Part shown: one piece after another, positions 42,210 to 50,624 of the stretch
How positions within the stretch are numbered: the first letter of the stretch is position 1
Layout: the number at the start of each line of letters is the position of its first letter
NCBI RefSeq assembly: GCF_022414535.1
Contig: NZ_JADWYM010000005.1
Coordinates: 62,001-126,000 of the forward strand
Direction: 5' to 3'
DNA from: Streptomyces sp. MUM 2J
Lineage (GTDB): Bacteria; Actinomycetota; Actinomycetes; Streptomycetales; Streptomycetaceae
DNA: 64,000 nt
Notes under the pieces: model-generated
Seen by the model: only the letters and a program-made list of their open reading frames with translations
Databases searched by the model: none
Told to the model about the DNA's origin: nothing
Program-made: the position numbers and the translations under genes

Positions 42210-44807
42210 CTACAGCGTCTTGCCGGTGGCCGGTCCGACGGCCAGCCCGTCGCCGTGCGTGTCCACACGTACCGTGTCGCCGTCCTTGACCTCGCCGGAG
42301 AGGATCTCCCTGGCCAGGCGGTCCCCGATGGCCGTCTGCACCAGCCGGCGCAGCGGGCGTGCTCCGTAGGCCGGGTCGTTGCCCTCGTCGGCGAGCCAGG
42401 CCAGCGCCCCGGGGGTGACCTCCAGTGTGAGCCGCCGCTCGGCGAGCCGCCTGGCCAGCCGGTCGATCTGGAGCTGTGCGATCCGCTCCAGTTCCTCCTT
42501 GCTGAGGGCGGAGAAGACCACGAGGTCGTCCAGCCGGTTGAGGAACTCCGGCTTGAAGGAGGCCCGCACGATCTCCAGCACCTGCTCCTTCTTCTCCGTC
42601 TCGGTGGTCAGCGGGTCGACCAGGAACTGGCTGCCCAGGTTGGACGTCAGGACGAGGATCGTGTTGCGGAAGTCGACCGTGCGTCCCTGACCGTCCGTCA
42701 GGCGGCCGTCGTCCAGCACCTGGAGGAGGATGTCGAAGACCTCGGGGTGGGCCTTCTCGACCTCGTCGAGCAGCACGACGGAGTACGGCCGGCGGCGCAC
42801 CGCCTCGGTGAGCTGGCCGCCCTCCTCGTAGCCGACGTACCCGGGGGGTGCGCCGACGAGCCGGGCGACGCTGTGCTTCTCGCCGTACTCGCTCATGTCG
42901 ATGCGGACCATGGCCCGCTCGTCGTCGAAGAGGAAGTCGGCGAGCGCCTTCGCCAGCTCCGTCTTGCCCACGCCGGTGGGGCCGAGGAAGAGGAAGGAGC
43001 CGGTGGGCCGGTCCGGGTCGGCGATGCCGGCACGGGAGCGGCGCACCGCGTCGCTCACCGCCCGCACGGCCTCCGCCTGGCCGATGAGCCGCTTGCCCAG
43101 CTCCTCCTCCATACGCAGCAGCTTCTGCGTCTCGCCCTCCATCAGGCGTCCGGCCGGGATGCCGGTCCAGGAGGCGACGACGTCGGCGATGTCGTCCGAG
43201 CCGACCTCCTCCTTGACCATCGTGTCCTTGGCGGCCTCCTCCTCGGCCTCGGAGGCGGCTTCCAGGTCCCGCTCCAGGGCCGGGATCTCGCCGTACAGCA
43301 GCTTGGAGGCGGTGTCGAAGTCGCCGTCGCGCTGGGCGCGCTCGGCCTGGCCGCGCACGTCGTCGAGGCGCTCCTTCAGCTCGCCGACGCGGTTGAGGGA
43401 CTGCTTCTCCTTCTCCCAGCGGGCGTTGAGGCCGCGCAGCTCCTCCTCCTTGTCGGCGAGGTCGCGGCGCAGCTTGTCCAGGCGCTCGCGAGAGGCCGGG
43501 TCGGTCTCCTTGTCGAGGGCGAGCTCCTCCATCTTCAGCCGGTCGACGGCGCGTTGGAGTTCGTCGATCTCGACGGGCGAGGAGTCGATCTCCATGCGCA
43601 GCCGGGAGGCCGACTCGTCGACCAGGTCGATGGCCTTGTCGGGGAGGAAGCGGGAGGTGATGTACCGGTCGGAGAGGGTGGCCGCGGCCACCAGCGCCGC
43701 GTCCGCGATCTGCACCTTGTGGTGGGCCTCGTAGCGTCCCTTGAGCCCGCGCAGGATCGCGATGGTGTCCTCGACGGACGGCTCGGCGACCAGCACCTGC
43801 TGGAAGCGCCGCTCCAGGGCGGGGTCCTTCTCGATCCGCTCGCGGTACTCGTCCAGGGTGGTGGCACCGACCATGCGCAGCTCGCCGCGGGCGAGCATCG
43901 GCTTGAGCATGTTGCCGGCATCCATGGCCGAGTCGCCACCCGCACCGGCGCCCACGACGGTGTGCAGTTCGTCGATGAAGGTGATGATCTGCCCGTCGCT
44001 TTCCTTGATCTCGGCGAGGACGGTCTTCAGGCGCTCCTCGAACTCGCCGCGGTACTTGGCGCCGGCGACCATGGCACCGAGGTCGAGCGCGACGAGCCGC
44101 TTGTCCCTGAGGGACTCGGGCACGTCCCCCTTGACGATCCGCTGGGCCAGTCCTTCGACGACGGCGGTCTTGCCGACCCCGGGCTCGCCGATCAGCACGG
44201 GGTTGTTCTTGGTGCGCCGGGACAGCACCTGCACGACCCGGCGGATCTCCTGGTCCCGCCCGATGACGGGGTCGAGCCTGCCCTCGCGGGCGGCGGCGGT
44301 GAAGTCGGTGCCGAACTTCTCCAGGGCCTTGTACTGCCCCTCGGGGTCGGCGGTGGTGACCCGCCGGCCGCCCCGGGCCTTCTGGAAGGCTTCGAGCAGC
44401 TTCCCGGCGGTGGCGCCCTGGCGGGTGAGCACGTCACCGGCGCTGCCGCCCTTGCCGGCGATGCCGATCAGCAGGTGCTCGGTGGAGAGGTACTCGTCGC
44501 CGAGTTCGCGGGCCTTGGCCTGGGCGTCGGCGATGACCGCGAGGAGTTCCCGGTTCGGCTGCGGGGGCGCGACGGTGGACCCGGTCACGCTGGGCAGCGA
44601 GGCGAGCACCTTGTCGGCCTCCGCCCGCACGGCGGCCTGGTCGGCGTCGACGGCGGCGAGCAGATCGACGATGTTCTCGTTGTCCTGCCCCTGGAGCAGA
44701 GCAAGGAGCAGGTGGGCGGGGGTGAGGTCGGGATTCCCTTCGGTCACGGCGCGCTGGCTGGCGGCGTTGATCGCGTCCCGGCTCCGGTTGGTCAGCTCGG
44801 CGTCCAC
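42210..44807 (-). CDS. clpB: ATP-dependent disaggregase ClpB
   Basis: 865 aa Hsp100 that, with DnaK/DnaJ/GrpE, rescues aggregated proteins. N-terminal Clp repeats ([40 protein letters not shown]), first AAA+ ([20 protein letters not shown]), coiled middle domain (about 410-530) and second AAA+ ([19 protein letters not shown], with [20 protein letters not shown] pore region) are complete. A HAIR box lies 70 nt upstream, so HspR represses it along with the dnaK operon in this window. Confidence 0.98.
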   Translation of the reverse strand: MDAELTNRSRDAINAASQRAVTEGNPDLTPAHLLLALLQGQDNENIVDLLAAVDADQAAVRAEADKVLASLPSVTGSTVAPPQPNRELLAVIADAQAKARELGDEYLSTEHLLIGIAGKGGSAGDVLTRQGATAGKLLEAFQKARGGRRVTTADPEGQYKALEKFGTDFTAAAREGRLDPVIGRDQEIRRVVQVLSRRTKNNPVLIGEPGVGKTAVVEGLAQRIVKGDVPESLRDKRLVALDLGAMVAGAKYRGEFEERLKTVLAEIKESDGQIITFIDELHTVVGAGAGGDSAMDAGNMLKPMLARGELRMVGATTLDEYRERIEKDPALERRFQQVLVAEPSVEDTIAILRGLKGRYEAHHKVQIADAALVAAATLSDRYITSRFLPDKAIDLVDESASRLRMEIDSSPVEIDELQRAVDRLKMEELALDKETDPASRERLDKLRRDLADKEEELRGLNARWEKEKQSLNRVGELKERLDDVRGQAERAQRDGDFDTASKLLYGEIPALERDLEAASEAEEEAAKDTMVKEEVGSDDIADVVASWTGIPAGRLMEGETQKLLRMEEELGKRLIGQAEAVRAVSDAVRRSRAGIADPDRPTGSFLFLGPTGVGKTELAKALADFLFDDERAMVRIDMSEYGEKHSVARLVGAPPGYVGYEEGGQLTEAVRRRPYSVVLLDEVEKAHPEVFDILLQVLDDGRLTDGQGRTVDFRNTILVLTSNLGSQFLVDPLTTETEKKEQVLEIVRASFKPEFLNRLDDLVVFSALSKEELERIAQLQIDRLARRLAERRLTLEVTPGALAWLADEGNDPAYGARPLRRLVQTAIGDRLAREILSGEVKDGDTVRVDTHGDGLAVGPATGKTL

Positions 44808-45365
44808 GTTCGTCTTCTCCTCCTAGCGTGAGCTGTCGGCCTCGTCACTCCAGCACTGACTCGGTCAAGGTAACAAAGTTGAGTCTATTCCACTCAAGGT
44901 GTGGACGGGAGCCCATGGCCCGACCGGACCGGACCCGGGGCCGAGAGGCCCCATCCACCCGGACCACCCCGGACCGTCCGGCCCGCCCCAGCCAACCCTC
45001 CGACGGCGCCACCCACCCCTCCGATACGGAGGAACCGCCCCCGAGGGCGAGGGCGGCCGCCCCGGAACCCGGAGGGCACCCGGAAAGGCCCCGGAAGATC
45101 CCGGAAGATCCCGGGACCCCCTGGGAGCCGGGGTGCGCCCGGTCCACCCGGCCGCACCGCCGGAAGGCCGCGACCTGACCGGAAACCGACCCCCGGGCGC
45201 AACGGGTCCGGCCGGAAATCGCCCTGCCGCGGCGGCCCCGACCGGCCGCCCGCAGCGGCGCTCCCCGCCCCGGCCGACTCCCTTCCGCCCGGATCCGCAG
45301 GCCTGTCCCGACATGGCCGGATACCCCTCCCGTGCGCCCACGCCCCATGGACTAGGTTCCACCCC
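44808..45365. other. Intergenic region upstream of clpB
   Basis: Contains the clpB HAIR box (44878-44898). From 44900 to 45300 it is a very GC-rich, proline-codon-like stretch with repeated CCGGAAGATC (about 45090-45115) and no supportable gene. Confidence 0.55.
44878..44898 (-). promoter_or_regulatory. HAIR box (HspR operator) of clpB
   Basis: Minus strand CTTGAGT-N7-ACTCAAC, one mismatch to the HAIR consensus CTTGAGT-N7-ACTCAAG, 70 nt before clpB. HspR is encoded at 52221-52694. Confidence 0.9.
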
Positions 45366-45779
45366 ATGGCCGCATATCCCCAGGATCCGGGCGCGCCCGA
45401 CGCGCCGTACCTCGCCTTCTGGCGCGAGAGGCATCTGTGCACGCTGACGACCCTGCGTCCGGACGGCACGCCGCACGTCGTCCCCGTGGGCGTCACCTAC
45501 GACCCCGGGGCACGGCTGGCCCGGGTGATCACCGACAAGGGAAGCGCGAAGGTCGCCCATGTCCTGGCCGCCGGACCGGACGGTGCACGGGTCGCCGTCT
45601 GCCAGGTGTCCGGGCGCCGCTGGGCCACGCTGGAGGGCCGCGCCTTCGTCCACACCGAGCGCGAGCGGGTCGCGGAGGCGGAGCGGCGCTATGCCGAGCG
45701 GTACGAGAGGGCGCCGTCGCCGAACCCCGCGCGCGTGGTGATCGAGATCGAGCTGGACCGCGCGATGGGGCGTGGCTGA
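45366..45779 (+). CDS. PPOX-class (pyridoxamine oxidase-like) protein
   Basis: 137 aa from the ATG at 45366. Split-barrel flavin/F420 fold: FWRERHLCTLTTLRPDGTPH, VVPVGVTYDPGARLARVITD, KVAHVLAAGPDGARVAVCQV, RWATLEGRAFVHTERERVAE. In actinobacteria many of these use F420 rather than FMN; the substrate is unknown. Ends before a strong bidirectional hairpin. Confidence 0.88.
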   Translation: MAAYPQDPGAPDAPYLAFWRERHLCTLTTLRPDGTPHVVPVGVTYDPGARLARVITDKGSAKVAHVLAAGPDGARVAVCQVSGRRWATLEGRAFVHTERERVAEAERRYAERYERAPSPNPARVVIEIELDRAMGRG

Positions 45780-45870
45780 CGGCATGTCCCCCACCACGGC
45801 CGAGGACGCACGACACGGCAGACACGGCAGACGCCGAACGGCCCGCTTCCGGAAACGTCCCCAGGAACTA

Positions 45871-45909
45871 CAGCGGCGTCACCGTGTTCAGGTCACGGTG
45901 ACGCCGCTG
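45871..45909. terminator. Perfect 16-bp hairpin between convergent genes
   Basis: CAGCGGCGTCACCGTG / TTCAGGT / CACGGTGACGCCGCTG. Lies between the PPOX gene (plus) and the Rieske-like gene (minus), so it can terminate both. Confidence 0.8.
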
Positions 45910-45953
45910 CGGGGGGAAGCGCCTGAGCGATCTTTTACGACGGGGGAATCGCG

Positions 45954-46292
45954 TCAGGCACTGCGGGGGGTGGCTGAGATGGTGCGCGGGGCGGTGGGGG
46001 CCGCCGGCTCGGCCAGCTGGTGCTCGCGCTGGTCGAGGTTAACGAAGATCATTCCGTACCGGATGGCACATCGCACTGGCTGCGGCGCCCCCCGAGGCCG
46101 CCGCAGACATCGGTACGCCCGCACGTCCCCGTCGTCGTCACGGGTGACGACGACCGGCTCGCCGAACACGGTCACCATCAGCGAGTCACCGCTGTGGGGG
46201 ATGGCGGTGACCAGGTCGATGAAGTGCCAGCCGGAGCGATAGGCGGTGGCCATTTCCCGTCGGAAGGATCGGTCGTCGGGTGGTGTGGTCAT
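45954..46292 (-). CDS. Rieske-like mini-protein lacking cluster ligands
   Basis: 112 aa from ATG 46292 (GTG 46307 also possible). SGWHFIDLVTAIPHSGDSLM, then VFGEPVVVTRDDDGDVRAYR, resembles the Rieske domain of ring-hydroxylating oxygenases. The CxH pair appears as C-L-R-R-P-R-G-A and the second CxxH block is missing; the text jumps to VRCAIRYGMIFVNLDQ. Thus it cannot hold a normal 2Fe-2S cluster. It follows the small secreted peptide gene by 5 nt, so both are one transcript, divergent from a TrmB/LuxR-like regulator. Confidence 0.65.
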   Translation of the reverse strand: MTTPPDDRSFRREMATAYRSGWHFIDLVTAIPHSGDSLMVTVFGEPVVVTRDDDGDVRAYRCLRRPRGAPQPVRCAIRYGMIFVNLDQREHQLAEPAAPTAPRTISATPRSA

Positions 46293-46297
46293 CACGA

Positions 46298-46483
46298 TCA
46301 GTCCCACGACGTGTCGTCGGTGTGATCGCCGCCGACACTCACCGCAACAGAACTCGTGTTCGCTCGCACGTCACTCGACTTGCTGGCGAGGCCGCTCACA
46401 GTGCCGAGAACCGCGACGGCGGAGAGAGCAGCGGCAAGTACCGAGCGAAGCATTCTCTTACGCATGGTCGGCTTCGTCCTCAC
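46298..46483 (-). CDS. 61-aa secreted peptide precursor
   Basis: From a GTG at 46483 (GAGGAG 8 nt upstream): basic start M-R-T-K-P-T-M-R-K-R, hydrophobic core LRSVLAAALSAVAVLGTVSG, and a possible cleavage after D-V-R-A giving a ~20-residue product N-T-S-S-V-A-V-S-V-G-G-D-H-T-D-D-T-S-W-D. No Cys, no lantibiotic-like core. Small size, export signal and divergence from a family of regulators present in three copies here suggest a signalling peptide. Function is inferred. Confidence 0.7.
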   Translation of the reverse strand: MRTKPTMRKRMLRSVLAAALSAVAVLGTVSGLASKSSDVRANTSSVAVSVGGDHTDDTSWD

Positions 46484-46620
46484 TCGATGGTCTCCTCTTC
46501 CCCCGTCCGGTAAGACGATGGCTCATTCAGGCACGTCATGGCCACACAATCGATGCATCATGTTCCTGCATGTTCAGGACCCTGGGGGGTGGAGAATTGG
46601 GGACAAAAGGTACGCAAGCT

Positions 46621-47607
46621 GTGCATCCCCACCCGATAACCGATCTGTGCGACGAAGGCAGTCGCCTCTACGCCCATGCCCTGCGCACCGGACGAATCGC
46701 GCGCGCCGACGTGGAGTCGGCCCCGTGTCTCATGGAGTACGCGCTGCTGCACCCGGACCCCGACGACGGTAACTGGTTGCGCCCCGTCCCCCCGTCCGTC
46801 GCGCTGGCCCAGCGCCTGCATCCGATCGAGCGGGAGATCACGGAGCGCAGGCGGCTCTCCATCGAACTGGCCGACGTTTTCGAGCCGTTCATGGCCGCGA
46901 GTGCCCAGGGCGCGGCGGCGACCCATGCCATCAGCGTGCTGGAGGGCAAGGACAGGATCAACGCGGCGCTCAACAACGCCGTGTCGGAGTCGCAGACGGA
47001 AGTGCTCACGGTACAGCCCGGCGGCCGGCGCCTGGAGGCCAACCTGATGAAGGGTCTGGAGCGCGACCGGCCGCTGATCGAGCGAGGGGTGCGGCTGCGC
47101 ACGCTCTACCAGCACACCGCGCGGCACAGCCCCGAGACGCTGGCCTACGTGGAGCAGATAGCCGACGGCAAGGTCGAGGTGCGCACCATCGACGAACTGG
47201 TCGAGCGCCTCATCATCTGCGACGAGACCGTCGCGTTCATCCCCACCCGCGACGACCGGCAAGTCGCCCTGGAACTGCGCCACCCGGGCCTGGTCCGCTA
47301 CCTGATCAAGGTGTTCGAGTTCATGTGGAGCCGCGCCGTCCCGCTGAACGCGGGCGCCCCCTACGAAACGGCCCCCGACGGCATCACGGACATCCAGCAC
47401 TCCATCGCCAAGCTCCTGGTGGAGGGGCACGTGGACGAGGCCATCGCCCGCCGCCTCGGCATGAACGTGCGCACCTGCCGCGCCCACATCGCCAAACTGG
47501 CGCAGGCCCTCGGCAGCGGCAGCCGGGCCCAACTCGGCTTCCTCATCGCCCAGTCCGGAATCCTGGACCAGGACCAGCGGGTGGCTCAGGGAGAGAGCGG
47601 CCCGTGA
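46621..47607 (+). CDS. LuxR-HTH / TrmB-like regulator, paralogue 1
   Basis: 328 aa if begun at GTG 46621; TTG 46597 or ATG 46570 are alternatives, none with an ideal ribosome site. Shared architecture of the three paralogues: N-terminal ITDLCDEGSRLYAHALRTGR, then ESAPCLMEYALLHPDPDD, a middle domain with TEVLTVQPGG, RLRTLYQHTARHS, TIDELVERLIICDETVAFIP, and a C-terminal HTH (KLLVEGHVDEAIARRLGMNV, RTCRAHIAKLAQALGSGSRA). The middle resembles TrmB/phospholipase-D-like sensor domains. Divergent from the peptide/Rieske-like pair. Confidence 0.85.
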   Translation: MHPHPITDLCDEGSRLYAHALRTGRIARADVESAPCLMEYALLHPDPDDGNWLRPVPPSVALAQRLHPIEREITERRRLSIELADVFEPFMAASAQGAAATHAISVLEGKDRINAALNNAVSESQTEVLTVQPGGRRLEANLMKGLERDRPLIERGVRLRTLYQHTARHSPETLAYVEQIADGKVEVRTIDELVERLIICDETVAFIPTRDDRQVALELRHPGLVRYLIKVFEFMWSRAVPLNAGAPYETAPDGITDIQHSIAKLLVEGHVDEAIARRLGMNVRTCRAHIAKLAQALGSGSRAQLGFLIAQSGILDQDQRVAQGESGP

Positions 47608-47692
47608 CGGCGAGGACGCACGGCCACGGCGTCGAGCCGCGCCACGCGCGGGAGCGGCCGGGGGTCCCCGGTCAGGAGGGAGGGTCCGGCGC

Positions 47693-48682
47693 ATGAGCCC
47701 GGCAGCGCATCAGGAGCACGGTGTGGAGGACCTGTGCGCCGCCGGTACCCGGCTGTACGAACGCGCCCTGCACGAGGGCCGGATCCCCGGGCCGGACGCC
47801 GAAGAGGCCCCCTGCCTGCTCGACTTCGGCCTGCTGCACCCGTCCGTCGAGGACCTGCACTGGCTGGAGCCGGTACCGCCGGCCGTCGCCCTCCACCGGC
47901 TCCTGCGCACGTCGGAGGCCCGGATCGCCCAGGAACGGAGGCGGGAGGCGCGGCTGGCCGAGGAGTTCGAGCGGCTCATGCGGCTCGACAGCCGCAGCGG
48001 GGCGATGGCGGACACCGCCGCGCTCCGGGTTCTCAGCGGCACGACCCGCATCAACGACGCCATCACCGAGGCGATGGACGAGGCCCGCCAGGAGGTCCTC
48101 TGCGTCCAGCCCCACACCCACTACAACACCGCGCGGGGTGCCAGGGCCCAGGTGGTGGCCATGTCCCGCGACCAGGCCCTGCTCGACCGGGGCGGCCGGA
48201 TCCGCACCCTGTACCAGCACACGCAGCGTCACATGCCCCTCGTGCACGCCCGCTACGAGCAGCTGCGCGGTGACGTCGAGGCCCGCACCCTGGACGAGGT
48301 CACCGACCGGCTCATCCTCGTCGACCGCACGGTCGCCTTCATCCCCGCCGGCGATGACGGCCTGCTCGCCCTGGAGGTCCGCCACCCCGCCCTGGTCTCC
48401 TACCTCGTCACCGCCTTCGACCGGCTGTGGCGCCTGGCCACCCCCATGCACCCGCAGGCCGTCCACCAGCCCACCCTCAACGGCGTCACCCCCCGCCAGC
48501 ACGCCATCGCGGCCCTGCTCGTCGAGGGGCACACCGACGCCGTCATCGCCGAGCGCCTGGGCATGAACGTCCGCACCGCCCGCGTCCACATCGCCAAGCT
48601 CGCCGCCACGCTCGGCAGCGACAGCCGCGCCCAACTCGGCTACCTCATCGCACGGTCGGGGATCCTTGATCAGGGATCGTGA
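47693..48682 (+). CDS. LuxR-HTH / TrmB-like regulator, paralogue 2
   Basis: 329 aa, with GGAGGGAGGG upstream of the ATG. Same layout as its neighbour: VEDLCAAGTRLYERALHEGR, EEAPCLLDFGLLHPSVED, QEVLCVQPHTHYNTARG, RIRTLYQHTQRHMP, TLDEVTDRLILVDRTVAFIP, HTH LLVEGHTDAVIAERLGMNVR, TARVHIAKLAATLGSDSRAQ. It lies 85 nt after paralogue 1. Its last 38 nt overlap paralogue 3, which runs the other way. Confidence 0.88.
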   Translation: MSPAAHQEHGVEDLCAAGTRLYERALHEGRIPGPDAEEAPCLLDFGLLHPSVEDLHWLEPVPPAVALHRLLRTSEARIAQERRREARLAEEFERLMRLDSRSGAMADTAALRVLSGTTRINDAITEAMDEARQEVLCVQPHTHYNTARGARAQVVAMSRDQALLDRGGRIRTLYQHTQRHMPLVHARYEQLRGDVEARTLDEVTDRLILVDRTVAFIPAGDDGLLALEVRHPALVSYLVTAFDRLWRLATPMHPQAVHQPTLNGVTPRQHAIAALLVEGHTDAVIAERLGMNVRTARVHIAKLAATLGSDSRAQLGYLIARSGILDQGS

Positions 48683-49670
48683 GACGGGTGGACGTGTGGA
48701 CGTCCAGGCCGGCCTGGGCGATGCGGACGCCCAGCTGGGTGCGGCTGGCCGCGCCCAGGGTCTCCGACAGGCGCGCGATGTGGGCCCGGCAGGTGCGGAC
48801 GCTGATGCCCAGGCGCTCGGCGATGACCGCGTCCTGGTGGCCCTCCGCGAGCAGGGCCGCGATGGACTTCTCGCGGTGCGAGATGCCCTCGATGCCGGTG
48901 TCCGGGATCGGTGCGGCGAGGGGGATCGCCAGGCGCCACAGGCGCTCGAAGACGGTCACCAGGTACGAGATCAGCGCGGGGTGCCGCAGCTCCAGCGCCA
49001 TCGTCCGGTCGCTGTTGGCCGGGATGAAGGCGACCGTGCGGTCGAAGAGGATGAGCCGGTCGGTGACCTCGTCCAGCGTGCGCGCCTCCACGGCGTCGCC
49101 CATCAGTTCCAGGTAGGTGAGCAGGCCCTGGCCGTGCCGGGCCACGTGGTTGTACAGGTCGCGCATCCGCACGCCCCGGCCGCGCAGGGCCAGCGCCCGG
49201 TGCAGTCCCTCGGTCAGCTCGTGCTCGCGGCGGATGCCGCCCGGCTGCACGGTGAGGACCTCCGTCGTGCAGGCCGCCGTCGCCTCGTCCATCGCCGCCT
49301 GGATGCGGGACAGGCCGTCCAGGACGCGGATCGCCGCCCCCTCCGCGGGGGCCATCGCCAGTTGCCGGCCCAGGCCCGCGTACCACTCGAACGCGGACAC
49401 CGCCGTCCCCACCCGCCGCTGGCTCGCGGTGACCTCGTCGTAGACACCGCGCAGGAGCCGGGTCATGACCTCCTGAGGCGCGGTGGGCACCAGGAAGTCC
49501 ATGTCGTCGGGGTCGGGATGCAGCAGGGCCAGCTCCAGCAGGCACGGCACCGTCTCCGCGTCCCGGCGCGACACCCGGCCCCGCCGTACGGCCCGGGAAT
49601 ACACGCGATCCCCGGCTTCGCACAGTCGGTCAGCACCGTGTGGATGCTCATCCGTCCCGTGCCCGGTCAT
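48645..49670 (-). CDS. LuxR-HTH / TrmB-like regulator, paralogue 3
   Basis: 341 aa from ATG 49670 (M-T-G-H-G-T-D-E-H-P-H-G-A-D-R-L-C). Motifs as above: CEAGDRVYSRAVRRGRV, TVPCLLELALLHPDPDD, TEVLTVQPGGIRREHEL, RMRDLYNHVARHG, TLDEVTDRLILFDRTVAFIP, HTH LLAEGHQDAVIAERLGISVR, TCRAHIARLSETLGAASRTQ. Convergent with paralogue 2 (38-nt overlap of the 3' ends). The open frame upstream to 49931 is not family sequence. Confidence 0.87.
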   Translation of the reverse strand: MTGHGTDEHPHGADRLCEAGDRVYSRAVRRGRVSRRDAETVPCLLELALLHPDPDDMDFLVPTAPQEVMTRLLRGVYDEVTASQRRVGTAVSAFEWYAGLGRQLAMAPAEGAAIRVLDGLSRIQAAMDEATAACTTEVLTVQPGGIRREHELTEGLHRALALRGRGVRMRDLYNHVARHGQGLLTYLELMGDAVEARTLDEVTDRLILFDRTVAFIPANSDRTMALELRHPALISYLVTVFERLWRLAIPLAAPIPDTGIEGISHREKSIAALLAEGHQDAVIAERLGISVRTCRAHIARLSETLGAASRTQLGVRIAQAGLDVHTSTRLTIPDQGSPTVR

Positions 49671-49985
49671 CGCCCATCCCACCCCCGCTGTCCGCTGCTT
49701 CCGCAGCGCAACTATGCGCGGACAGGGCGTGGTCCGCAACACGGCTCCCCGCGGCGGGACCGTCGGAAACCACCGGTTCGACCGACTATCTCCCGGCCTC
49801 CGCCCCCGGCCGTTGCAACAAGCTGACGGTGGTTGCCGCCGGCGCGGGGGCGCATCGCGCCGACCGCTTCCCCCGGCCGCCGGTGCCCGTCCCGCCTCCG
49901 GGTACCGGACGCCGGCCCGGGCGCCCCCCACCCGGCCGGGTCACGACCCTCCCCATCCGGACGCCGGCACCCGACAATGCCGGGT
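49671..49985. other. Divergent intergenic region
   Basis: Between paralogue 3 and the lipoprotein. No peptide gene or clear promoter box was found in it. Confidence 0.4.
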
Positions 49986-50555
49986 ATGCGTCCGAAGGCA
50001 CTGTGCGCGGCGGCAGGAGCGGCCCTGGCCGTCCTGCTGCCCTCTCTGGCGGCCTGTGACGGGGGCAGCGGGGAACCGGCGGCCTCTCCGGCCGCTCCGG
50101 TGCCCGCGCGGGCCTCTCCGGCCGCCTCCCGCCCCGTCGGGGACGGCCACTTCGTCTTCACCGTGCTGTCGCTGCGCTGCGGGCTGCCCGCGGTGACCGG
50201 GACCCACAGCGAGGCCCAGCCGGACGGGCAGTTCTGCTCCGTCCGGCTCCGGGTGCGCAACGCCGACCCCGGCTTCCACACCTACGTCGCCGCCCGGCAG
50301 CGCCTCCAGGACGCCGACGGCACCCGCACCGGCCCCGACCCGTTCGCGATGGCCGTACGCCGCCAGCACGAGACGGTGGAGGTCGGCGGCCACGACCTGA
50401 TCGAGGTCGAGGTCTGGTACGACGTCCCCGGGGATGCGCGCATCACGGGCGTGCGCGTGTCCGGGGACCGCGATCCGGCCGGCTACCTCAGCAGCGAGAC
50501 GGTGGCGTACGACCCGCAGGGCGTCCTCGTGCCCGGTGTCCCGGTCATCGGCTGA
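49986..50555 (+). CDS. Lipoprotein with DUF4352-like domain
   Basis: 189 aa from ATG 49986 (or 49977). Lipobox LPSLAAC at the end of a typical signal peptide, followed by a Ser/Pro/Ala linker, then an immunoglobulin-like domain: DGHFVFTVLSLRCGLPAVTG, FCSVRLRVRNADPGFHTYVA, VEVWYDVPGDARITGVRV. This resembles telobox/DUF4352 extracellular proteins. Cell-surface, function unknown. Confidence 0.85.
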   Translation: MRPKALCAAAGAALAVLLPSLAACDGGSGEPAASPAAPVPARASPAASRPVGDGHFVFTVLSLRCGLPAVTGTHSEAQPDGQFCSVRLRVRNADPGFHTYVAARQRLQDADGTRTGPDPFAMAVRRQHETVEVGGHDLIEVEVWYDVPGDARITGVRVSGDRDPAGYLSSETVAYDPQGVLVPGVPVIG

Positions 50556-50624
50556 CCGGCGTCGCCGGGGGCGCCGCCCCGCCCGGGGCACGGAGCGCGC
50601 CGCCCGGCGCGGGCCCGGCGCGGT

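Noticed and set aside
42201-44831. 876-codon plus-strand frame over clpB
   Set aside because: Mirror of clpB codons, Leu/Val/Gly-rich without motifs.
44900-45348. Several overlapping long frames upstream of the PPOX gene
   Set aside because: Pro/Gly/Arg-rich in all frames, typical of non-coding GC-rich DNA.
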